From contig CM019219.1 of assembly GCA_009741485.1 (NCBI GenBank), positions 4,145,600 through 4,209,599 of the forward strand: a stretch of DNA of 64,000 bases, in the 5' to 3' direction. The notes beneath the pieces were generated by a model. It saw nothing but the letters and a program-made list of their open reading frames with translations, was not told where the DNA came from and searched no databases. This DNA is from Malurus cyaneus samueli (Eukaryota > Chordata > Aves > Passeriformes > Maluridae). Every line of letters begins with the position of its first letter. Position 1 is the first letter of the stretch. Positions 51,311-61,300 of this stretch are shown here, piece by piece. A program made the position numbers and the translations under genes.

Positions 51311-52445
51311 CTTTAAATTAAATAGTGTGAGAGAAGCATGATTAGAGCTGAAAATGATCTGTAAAAGGTATAAATTGAGGAGTAATTCTACGGTACAATG
51401 GTTCAAGTTACAATAGTGTCCCAAGGCCTTGCAAAGTAGTCTGGAAATAAGTTTATTTTGGGCTGCATGAACAGAACTGTGTCCCACAAAAGAGCTTTGG
51501 TGGAGCTGAGTTGTTGCCTTGGGGTTGAGAGGGGTTGATGCTTACTTTTCTCTCTCTGTTTGCATTGGGGTTTTGGTTGTTGGGGTCTTTTTTTTCCCTC
51601 TTAGGTTTCTCATTTGCCTGATTTCCTTTGGCAGGGATGGAAAGAAGAGAATTTTAATGCAATGAAATATCGTGAAAATACTGGATCAGCTTTATATCAG
51701 GGTTGAGAGCTGTAGTATGGATTCAAGGCCTGAACCCACAGCAGGGATCTCTCTAAACAACCATGTTGAGGGTGGCGCAGTTCTCGATGTCCCATTGGGT
51801 GTTGGAGCGGGCCTAGGCTCTGTGGCGAATGTTCCTGGCTTGCGCAAGGGAGATGGGAGCTGCCAAAACAGCTGTCCTTTTTTTCTGTTCAAGGACAGCA
51901 AGAGACAAACTAAGGTTCCAATATCATCCTAATGGACATTTCAATTCCTGGGTGTTTATATAGTCTCCCTACTTGAAAATTCAATTCTTTTACATGCTTT
52001 AGTCTTACAGAAAAAAACTGGAACCACAGAAATAAAAATTGTCAAAAGCACGTAATTTTCAGAAGGGTCTGAAGCGCTGGCAGTGGATCTAGGCTTGCTA
52101 AATTTTCTTGTGGCGCTGTACTAAACTGGTTTAGAAACCAACTCAGTAACATTCGATATTAGGTTTGCTAATAACATTTTTTTTTTTCTGGTTGTCATTT
52201 AATGATCAGTCAAGGTAACTCTTGTGTCTCGCCTGATGCTACTTGACCAGGTATAATGCTATTTTTTTGCGGGATTTTTTGTAGAGAGAAGATATTTTTC
52301 TTTTGTGCCGTGCCTGTAGTCCACTCGAATAGAGCAGGGTGTAACCACCTGCATTTCCCCTGCATCCAGTTCCAAACATTTTCCCAAAGCACTCACATTG
52401 GTCTCCAAGAATATTTGGGGAGTTTGGGGAGATGCTTGTGCTGGG
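51311..52445. other. End of left-hand contig, no gene found
   Basis: Mixed-composition unique DNA up to the N gap. Short frames (up to about 86 codons at 51,672-51,932) have no recognisable relatives. I see no repeat linking it to the GC-rich sequence beyond the gap. Confidence 0.7.
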
Positions 52446-52470
52446 NNNNNNNNNNNNNNNNNNNNNNNNN
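52446..52470. other. Assembly gap (25 N)
   Basis: Twenty-five N in a row, a fixed-size placeholder. The sequence changes from A+T-rich unique DNA to extremely C-rich DNA across it, so adjacency of the two sides rests on scaffolding alone. Confidence 0.98.
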
Positions 52471-53940
52471 AAAACCACACCCACCCCCCACCAAACACAC
52501 AGCGCCACCCACACCCGCACCGAACCACAACCGCCACCACACCCCCCGCACAAAGAACACCCCACCACCCCCGCCCCAACCCGACACACGCAAACGCCCC
52601 GACCCTCCACAGAGACCACAACCGGCAACCACAGCCCCCGAACACAGCGAACAGACGCGCGCAGCGGCACACCACACGCCCCCACCCATCAAGAACCAAC
52701 ACGCTCGACGACCCCGGACGCCTCCACCAGTGACACAAGGCGCAGGACACCCCCACTGCCAGACCGCCTCTCCGCTCTAGACCAAAGGAGATACCACCCC
52801 GAGGACGTCCCGCTCCGCAGGGGTAGGAACAGGCGGCCACCCAAGCCCCGCACCTAGACTACTGCGGCAGCCACCCCACACCCGCACACAGGACCACACT
52901 CAGCTGGGCGCCAACCCTCACCCAACAGCCCCAAGCAGCCACAGACCGGGACGGACCTCCGCCCTACCCGCGCCACCGAACACACAACCGCGCGCCCACC
53001 ACACGCCCCAGCAGACACCATATGGCCCACCGCGGGCACCACACCGGCGCCCTCTGGCCCATGACACCACAAGAAGGAAGCCACTCCACCGCCCCCACGG
53101 GAGACACCACCCCGCGCTGCCACCACACCCGCCCCACCAGAAGACCACACGCGCATGAACCCAAGCCGGCCCTCTATCACCGGAGGGACCCATAGGGGTC
53201 CACCCAGCCTCCCTCGTGCCCGGGAAGACCCAGACGACCACCGCTACGGCCTGCACGACGATCCACACGGGCGGGCCACCACGACAGCCTGCCCGCATTC
53301 CGGGAGCACGCCCACACAGGCCCCATCCCCTCGGCCCCTACTCCGGGAGCACAGGACGGCGCCACCCCACACCGCACCATCCAAGAAATACAGGCTCGCC
53401 ACCCGCCCCCACCCCGGGACACACACGAATGCCACACGGCCGCCTGCCTGCATCCTGAACCACAGGACGGGCAGCCACCCCGGCCCCCCGCAACCCGGGA
53501 AGAACACCGGGCTGCACCACACCCACACCTCCCGCAACCGCAGGCAGACACACGTCGTGCCACCCCACAGCGTCTCGCATCGAGGACCACAGGACGGCAG
53601 CCCCGCGCCCCCAATCCTGAACGAGCACAAGACGGGCCACCCACACCCTGCCGCAGACCAAGACCACACAGGGGGCCACCCACCGCCCTAGCGCCCAATC
53701 AGCCACAACGGACGGGAGCGACATGCAGCCTCCGCAGCACTCCGCTAGAGCCACAGGGCGCAGGCCACCCCGCCTCCCTGCGCCAGGGAACACCACGCTC
53801 GGCCACCCACAGCCACCCACATCCGATGAGCACAGGGACTGGCGGCCACCCCACAGCCCCCGTCCAGGAGTCCAACACACGGTTGCGCCACACTGCAGCT
53901 TGCCCAATCCGAGAGCACACGGTGTCACCACCCACAAGCT
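52471..53940 (+). repeat. C/A-rich, badly degraded minisatellite at contig end
   Basis: The first bases after the gap are almost only C and A with scattered CpG (AACCACACCCACCCCCCACC-like), turning gradually into recognisable CACCC, CAGGA and GCCAC fragments of the neighbouring 49-base unit. By position it should mirror about 60.4-61.8 kb of the right arm, but identity is low. Best read as low-accuracy sequence at a contig end. A truly diverged array edge is the alternative. Confidence 0.65.
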
Positions 53941-56900
53941 GCTACCGTGACATGAAGCACATGGGCGCAGCCACCCTGGCTGCCCTGCGTTCCGGGGGAG
54001 AGACAAGGCTGGTGCACCGCCCGGCCGCTGCATCCAGGAGACACACGGCGCGGCCACCCCTCAGCCTGCCCCAGTGAAACCACAAGACTGCACGCCACCT
54101 CTCAGGCTGCCCAGTACTGATGGAGCCAGCTCGCTGGCACCACCCCGCAGCCTGCCCCATCCTCATGGGAGACACACGGGCTGTGGCACCCTGACCTGCC
54201 CCACACACGATGGACTCCGGCGGCCACCGCAGCAGACCCTGCATCCAGGGAGCCACAAAGCTGGCGGCCACCCAGACCTACCCGCAACCCAGGAGAGCCA
54301 CACAGGCGGCAGTCACCCCACAGCCTGCCCCACCCAATGGAGCCACATGGGCTGGTGGCCGCCCCACAGCCTGTCCTGTGGCCCAGGAGAGACACTCGGG
54401 CTGGTGGCCACCCCGACAGCTTCCTCCACCTCCGATGGAGCCACATGGATGACCACCCCACAGCCTGCCTGCATGCAGCGAGAGACACAGGCGGCGGCCA
54501 CCCTCACCTGCCTACGGCCTGAAGGAGCCACAGGACTGGGAGCGACCCGCAGCCTCCTCTGCATCCTGTGGAGCCACATGGGCTGACGCCACCCATCGGC
54601 CTGTCCGTGGCCAGGAACCACATTGACAGCAGCACCACCCGCGGCCTCCACCGTTATCCCAGGGAGAGACAGGGGCTGGCAGCCACCCTGCAGCTCCTCC
54701 ACACCAATGGAGCAACACGGCTCCAGTGGCACCCCACGGCCTGTCCCACATCCTGGAAGCCACACGGACTGGCAGCGACGCCTCAGCCTGCCCTACGGCC
54801 CAATGCAGCCACAGGACTGGCAGCGACCTCCGAGCCCCCACATCCTCATGGACCACCAGGCTGTCACGCCACACCCCCACCCAAGGCCCCCTTCCCGCAG
54901 TCCAGGGGACCGAGTGCACGAACCACACACACAAGGACGCCACACAACCATAGCTCACCTTCCTGAAAGAGACACGGGCTGGCAGTCACCTTCCAGCCTG
55001 CCCGCATCCCAGGAGCCACATGGGCTGGCAGCCCCCCGCGGCCTGCCCCACATCCTGATGGAGTCACATGGACTGGTGGCCACCCAGCAACCCTGCCCGC
55101 AGAACAAGGTACCACACAGGCTGGCAGCCACCTCAGCCTGTCCTACGCCAATGCTGCAAGCAGCTAGGACGGGAGCGACCTGCAGCCTCCGCAGCATCCG
55201 ATGGAGCCACATGGGCTGGCAGCCACCCAGACCCTGCTCCGAAACCAGAGAGCCACGCAGGCTGCAGTCACCCCACATCCTGCCCACACCCATGGAGCCA
55301 CATGGGCTGGTGGCCACCCCGCAGCCTGCCCTGCGTCCCAGGGGAGACACACGGGCTGGCACCACACCTGCAGCTTCCTCCACATCCCGATTGGAGCCAC
55401 ATGGGCTTATGGCCACCACGTGGCCTGCCCACATCCCGGGGAGCCACATGACGGCGGTGACGCTCAGCCTGCCCTACACCAGTGCAGCCACAGACTGGGA
55501 GCGAGCGCAGCCTCCACCTCGATCCCGATGGAGCCAGGGTGCTGGCGCCACCGGGTCGGGGCGGGGCGGGCTCCCTGCATGACCACGGGAGTGGGAGGAG
55601 CACACGGGGCTGGCGGCCACACTGCCGCGCCCCACGCACCCAAGAGTCACACAGTCTGGCGCCACCCACAGCTTGCCGGGCTCAGTGGAGCCATAGGACT
55701 GGCAGCCACCCGGCTGCCGGTCCCGGGGGAACACACGGGCTGCAGCACCCGCAGACCTCCACATCAGATGGAGCCACATGGGCTGGTGGGCACCCTGCAG
55801 CCTGCCCTGCACCCAGGAGAGACAAATGGGCTGTGCAGCCGCCCCACAGCTTCCTCTGCATCTGATGGTGCCACATGGACTGGCGGCCGCCCAGCACCCT
55901 GCCTGCAGACCTAGGTAGCCACACAGGCTGGTGGCCCACTCTCGCCTGCCACAGCCCAATGCAGCCACAGGGACTGGGAGCGACCCCGCAGCTCCGTCAC
56001 ATGGGCTGGCAGCCACCCCGCGGCCTACCCTGCGTCCCAGGGGAGACACACGGGCTGGTGGCCACCCTACAGCCTGCCCCATGGCTAAGTGGAACCATAT
56101 GGGCTGGCAGCTTAACCGCGACCCTGCCCGTGGCCCAGGGAACCACAAGGACTGGAAGCCCCCTCAGCTGCCCCGCATCCTAGGGGAGACACACGGGCTG
56201 CTGGCACCCTGAGCCTGCCCCACATCCTGATGGAGCCACATGGACTGTGGCTGCATCCCAGGGAGCCACAAGCGGCGTCCACCCAGGACCCTACTCCACA
56301 ACCCACGAGCACACAGGCTGGCAGTCACCCCCACAGCCTGCCCCATGTCCCGATGGAGCCAATAGGGCTGGTGGCACGTCTCAGCCTGCCCTGTGGCCTG
56401 GGTAGACAGACACATGGACTGGCTGCCACCACTGCCTGCCCTGCAGCCTGATGGAGCCACATGGGCTGGTTGACACACCGCAGGTTCCTCCGCATCCAGT
56501 GGAGCCGCATGGGTTTGTGGCCACTCCCAAATCCTGATGGAGCCACATGGACTGGTGGCCACTCTGCGGCCTGCTGCATTCCCGGGAGAGAGACCGGCTG
56601 GCAGTCACCCCTCAGCCTGCCCCGCATCCCATGGAGCCCCCTGGCTTGCAGCCACACTGCAGCCTGCCCATGCATTCCACATGGAGCCACACAGGCTGGC
56701 AGCCACCCATGGCCTCCCCTGCGTCCCGGGAAGACAAACGGGCTGGCAGCCACTCCACATCCGATGGAGCATATGGCGAGCCACCCCACAGCCTTCCCTG
56801 CATCCAGGAGAGAGACACGGGCGGGTGGCTACCCCACACTTCCTCCGCATTTGATGGAGCCACATGGACTGGCGGCCCCCTGCTGCCTGCCACATCCGAT

Positions 56901-57180
56901 GAGTCACATGGACGGTGGCCACGCAGCACCCTGCTCCGCAGACCAAGGACCCACAGGCTGGTGCCACCCTCAGCCTGCCCAACAGCCCAAGCTCTATGCG
57001 ACTGGCTGGAACGAACCCGCGAAGCTCCGCCGCATCCCGATGGAGCCACATGGGCTGGCAGCCACCCCGCGGCCTTCCTGCGTCCCAGGGGAGACACACC
57101 GGGCTGGCGGCCACACCATAGCCTGCCCCATGGCTCGGGGGAGCCAGACTGGCTGCCTTGGCCTGGACATGGCGCCTGCA
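53941..57180 (+). repeat. GC-rich minisatellite array, left arm (C-rich strand on top)
   Basis: Roughly 65 tandem copies of a 47-51 base unit. On this strand it reads about GGCTGGTGGCCACCCC, then GCAGCCTGCCC, then TGCATCCCAGGAGAGCCACAT. The unit is not a multiple of three and has few stop codons, so open frames with 16-17 residue repeats (GLAATPQPAPHP-like) run in several frames and are not genes. Unit order follows that of the right arm in reverse complement, except around 54,960-55,990. Confidence 0.92.
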
Positions 57181-57799
57181 GCCCCGCAATCCCCGTCTGA
57201 TTTGGCGTGCCCAAGTGGTTCTTCCTGAGATCTAAGGTGACCCGTGTGGCCATCTCCAGACTGGCACCCGTGGGGGACAGTGGGTGCGCTACTGTCAGAG
57301 ACGAGCAGGGTCAGAGCCAAAGGAGAAGAGATCGTTCTATTGGCAAAAGCGAGGCTGCGTAGAGCAAGGAGATGCTGCCCTGAAAGTATCAATATAGATC
57401 CAGGACCCAACCCGTCTCCCTGGCACTCGTTCGACATGTCACCCAGACAGAGATGTGCCCCAAAGAGCCACCATCATTGACATTCCGAGGAAGAACTGTG
57501 GTCCCCCTACACGCCTCCCATACGTCACTACTATCCGTCAGGACGAATGGTGTTTGAAGTGATTCATCATCACCCGCTGGTGGATAGCCAAGCCCTTCTC
57601 CATTGACCCTGAGAGCGATTAACATTGGTAGCCTTTTGGTAAATCGCAGAGAAGGGCACAGACCAGGAGTGTTGCTGCCAGGCACACTGTGTGGCAGGAC
57701 CTAGCAGCCAAAGCAATTATCCATTAATCCGAGGGAAGTGGCTTAAGAAACAGCTAGAATAGTGTAGAAAAAAAATGCGTCTAGGTTATATGTCGCTGC
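57122..57799 (+). repeat. Left half of the palindrome centre (nonminisatellite)
   Basis: Bases 57,122-57,288 are about 98% identical, differing by small indels, to the reverse complement of 58,243-58,407. From 57,293 to the axis the pairing continues collinearly with 57,800-58,236 but at only about 65% by eye. Shared islands include CTGGCAGCAACAC, TCTGTGCCC and TGTTTCTTAA. No coding content is seen. Confidence 0.85.
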
Positions 57800-58364
57800 C
57801 GTTTTAGTTTGCAGTCGCCCGACATTTATCGGTTTCACGATTCTACTGTTTCTTAAAACCAACTACTCGTTGTGAATAATTATATTTGGTGCAGTCCTGC
57901 AGCACACAGTGGATTCCTGGCAGCAACACCTCCTGTCTGTGCCCATTCCTCATGGATAAAAACCCAAAGGATCACAAGTAATCCTCTCAGGTTGAGAGGA
58001 AAGGGCTTTGGATTCCACCAGGGGAATGAAATGATGAAATATTCAAAACAATTGTTCCCTGACAGAATAGTCAGACGTTGGGAGGAGTTGCTCAGGGAGG
58101 AGCCACAGTCTCTGTAAATGTTCAGGTGTGGCTCTTGGGGACACAGTTTCATGGTGGTGACGGCAGTGCCAGAGGGTCTGGATGAATTTCAAGGACTCTT
58201 CCCACCTTGGCGGTTCTCTGCCATCACCACTGAGACACCTGGCACCCACTGTCCCCCACGGGTGCCAGTCTGGAGATGGCCACACGGGTCACCTTAGATC
58301 TCAGGAAGAACCACTTGGGCACGCCAAATCAGACGGGGATTGCTGGGGCTGCAGGGCCATGTCC
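57800..58364 (-). repeat. Right half of the palindrome centre
   Basis: The inverted counterpart of 57,122-57,799. It looks like the better preserved version, because it contains a readable CR1 3' end (58,030-58,215) that is scrambled in the left half. It forms the boundary between unique DNA and the right minisatellite array, whose first unit starts near 58,365. Confidence 0.85.
58030..58215 (+). mobile_element. Degenerate CR1 LINE 3' region next to the array
   Basis: The collinear segments are CAATTGTTCCCTGACAGAAT, then GTCAGACGTTGGGAGGAG, then TTGCTCAGGGAGGAGCC, then GTAAATGTTCAGGTGTGGC, then CATGGTGGTGACGGC. They follow the CR1 3' UTR order (TTCTTCACAGAAAGGGTG, CAGGCATTGGAACAGGC, TGCCCAGGGAGGTGG, GGAGGTGTTCAAG, GGTGGTGTTGGG). 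The copy is old, on the plus strand, and lacks a clear octamer tail. Confidence 0.6.
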
Positions 58365-61300
58365 AGGCCAAGGCAGCCAGTCTGGCTCCCCCGAGCCATG
58401 GGGCAGGCTATAGGGTGGCCGCCAGCCCGTGTGTCTCCCCTGGGACGCAGGGAAGGCCGCGGGGTGGCTGCCAGCCCATGTGGCTCCATCGGGATGCGGC
58501 GGAGGCCGCAGGGGGGCCGCCAGTCCATGTGGCTCCATCAAATGCGGAGGAAGCTGTGGGGTAGCCACCAGCCCGTGTCTCTCTCCTGGATGCAGGGAAG
58601 GCTGTGGGGTGGCCATGAGCCCATATGGCTCCATCGGATGTGGAGGTGGCTGCCAGCCCGTTTGTCTTCCCCGGGACGCAGGGCAGGCCATGGGGTGGCT
58701 GCCAGCCTGTGTGGCTCCATGTGGAATGCATGGGGCAGGCTGCAGTGTGGCTGCAAGCCCAGGGGGCTCCATGGGATGCGGGGCAGGCTGAGGGGTGACT
58801 GCCAGCCGGTGTCTCTCTCCCGGGAATGCAGCAGGCCGCAGAGTGGCCACCAGTCCATGTGGCTCCATCAGGATTTGGGAGTGGCCACAAACCCATGCGG
58901 CTCCACTGGATGCGGAGGAACCTGCGGTGTGTCAACCAGCCCATGTGGCTCCATCAGGCTGCAGGGCAGGCTGAGTGGTGGCAGCCAGTCCATGTGTCTA
59001 CCCCAGGCCACAGGGCAGGCTGAGACGTGGCCACCAGCCCATATGGCTCCATCGGGACATGGGGCAGGCTGTGGGGTGACTGCCAGCCTGTGTGGCTCTC
59101 TGGGGTTGTGGAGTAGGGTCCTGGGTGGACGCCAGACCTTGTGGCTCCCTGGGATGCAGCCACAGTCCATGTGGCTCCATCAGGATGTGGGGCAGGCCTC
59201 AGGGTGCCCAGCAGCCCGTGTGTCTCCCCTAGGATGCGGGGCAGCCTGAGGGGTGGCTTCCAGTCCTTGTGGTTCCCTGGGCCACAGGGCAGGTCGCGGT
59301 TAAGCTGCCAGCCCATATGGTTCCACTTAGCCATGGGGCAGGCTGTAGGGTGGCCACCAGCCCGTGTGTCTCCCCTGGGACGCAGGGCAAGGCTGCAGGG
59401 TGGCTGACAGCCTGCGTGGCTCCATGAGGATGCTGGGGAGGCTGCGGGGTCGCTGCCAGTCCATGTGGCTGCATTGGGCCGTAGGGCAGGCTGAGGCGTC
59501 GCTGCCAGTCCGTGTGGCTTCCCAGGATGTGGGACAGGCCGTGGGGTGGCCATGAGCCCGTGTGGCTCCATTGGATGTGGAGGAAGCTGCAGGGTGGCTG
59601 CCAGCCCCTGTCTCTCCCCTGGGATACGGTGGAGGCCGCGGGGTGGCTGCCTGTCCATGTGGTTCCCTGGGCCACAGGACAGGCCGCTGGGTGGCCGTCA
59701 GCCCATGTGGCTCCATCAGGATGCAGAGGAGGCTGCGGGGTCGCTCCCAGTCCATGTGGCTCCATCAGGCCGTAGGGCAGGCTGAGGGGTGGCCGCCAGC
59801 CCATGTGTCTCTCCTGCATGCAGGGCAGGCTGTGGGGTGGCTCCATCCATGTGGCTCCATCGGATGTGGAGGAAGCTGCGGGGTGGCCACCAGCCCGAGT
59901 GTCTCTCCTGGGCCACAGGACAGGCTGTGGGGCGGCCACCAGCCCATGTGGCTCCATTGGGATGTGGGGCAGGCTGTGGGGTGACTGCCAGCCTGTGTGG
60001 CTCTCCTGGTGCGGAGCAGGCCGTGGGTGGCCGCCAGCCTTTGTGGCTCCCTGGGATGCAGGGCAGCCTGCGGGGTGGCCACCAGTCCATGTAGCTCCAT
60101 CAGGATGTGGGGCAGGCCTCAGGGTGCCCACCAGCCCGTGTGTCTCCCATAGGATGCGGGGCAGGCTGCGGGGTGGCTGCCAGCCAGCGTGGCTCCATCA
60201 GATCATAGGGCAGCCTGAGAGGTGGCTGCCAGTCCTTGTGGTTCCACTTAGCCATGGGGCAGGCTGAGGGGTGGCCGCCAGCCCGTGTCTCTCTCCTGGA
60301 TGCAGGGCAGGCTGCGGGGTGCCCACCAGCCCATGTCTCTCCCCCGGGACGCGGGGCAGGCCACGGGGTGGCTGCCAGCCCATGTGGCTTCACTGAGCCA
60401 CGGTGCAAGCTGTGGGGTGGCTGACAGCCCGTGTGGCTCCATCAGGATGTGGGGCAAGCTGCAGTGTGGCCGCCAACCTGTGTGACTCACCAGGACACGG
60501 GGCAGGCTGTGGGGTGGCCGCCAGTCCATGTGGCTCCATCGGGATGTGGGGTAGGCTGTGGGGTGGCCGCCAGCCCGTGTGTCTCCCCTGGGACGCAGGG
60601 AAGGCCGCGGGGTGGCTGCCAGCCCATGTGGCTCCATCGGGATGCTGCGGAGGCTGCAGGGTCGCTCCCAGTCCATGTGGCTGCATTGGGCCGTAGGGCA
60701 GGCTGAGGGTGGCCACCAGCCTGTGTGGCTACCTTGGTCTGCAGAGCAGGGTGCTGGGTGGCCACCAGTCTGTGTGACTCCATCAGGATCTGGGGCAGGC
60801 CGCAGGGGGGCTGCCAGTCCATGTGGCTCCATCAGATGCAGAGGAAGCTGTGGGGTGGCCACCAGCCCGTGTGTCTCACCTGCGATGCAGGGAAGGCTGT
60901 GGGGTGGCTGCCAGCCCGTGTGTCTCCCCCGGGATGCGGGGCAGGCCACGGGGTGGCTGCCAGTCCATGTGGCTTCCCAGGATGCAGGGCAGGCTGCAGT
61001 GTGGCCATCAGTCCGTGTAGCTCCCCGGGGCTCAGGGCAGGCCGAAGGGTGGCAGCCAGCCCATGTATCTCTCTCTGGATGTGGGGCAGGCTGTGGGGTG
61101 GCCGCCAGTCCATGTGGCTCCCCAGGATGTAGGGCAGGCGCGGGGTGGCCCCAGCATGTGGCTCCATGGATGATGGGGCAGGCTGGTGGCCCGCCAGTGG
61201 CTCCTGGCATGGGGCAGGCTGAGGTGGCTCCAGTCTGTGTCTACCCCGGGCCACAGGGCAGGCTGAGCGGTGGCCACCAGCCCATATGACTCCATCCGGA

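Noticed and set aside
52471..53300. C/A-rich sequence as a telomere or subtelomeric repeat
   Set aside because: The vertebrate telomere unit CCCTAA is absent as a tandem array. The sequence grades into the 49-base minisatellite instead.
58182..59249. 355-codon open frame in the right minisatellite arm
   Set aside because: It consists almost wholly of 16-17 residue repeats encoded by the 49-base unit, and other frames on both strands are equally open. There is no start context, domain or splice evidence.
59229..61210. 300- and 320-codon minus-strand frames resembling Pro/His-rich repeat proteins
   Set aside because: Same explanation: frame-cycling minisatellite, overlapping open frames on the opposite strand, no coding signature.
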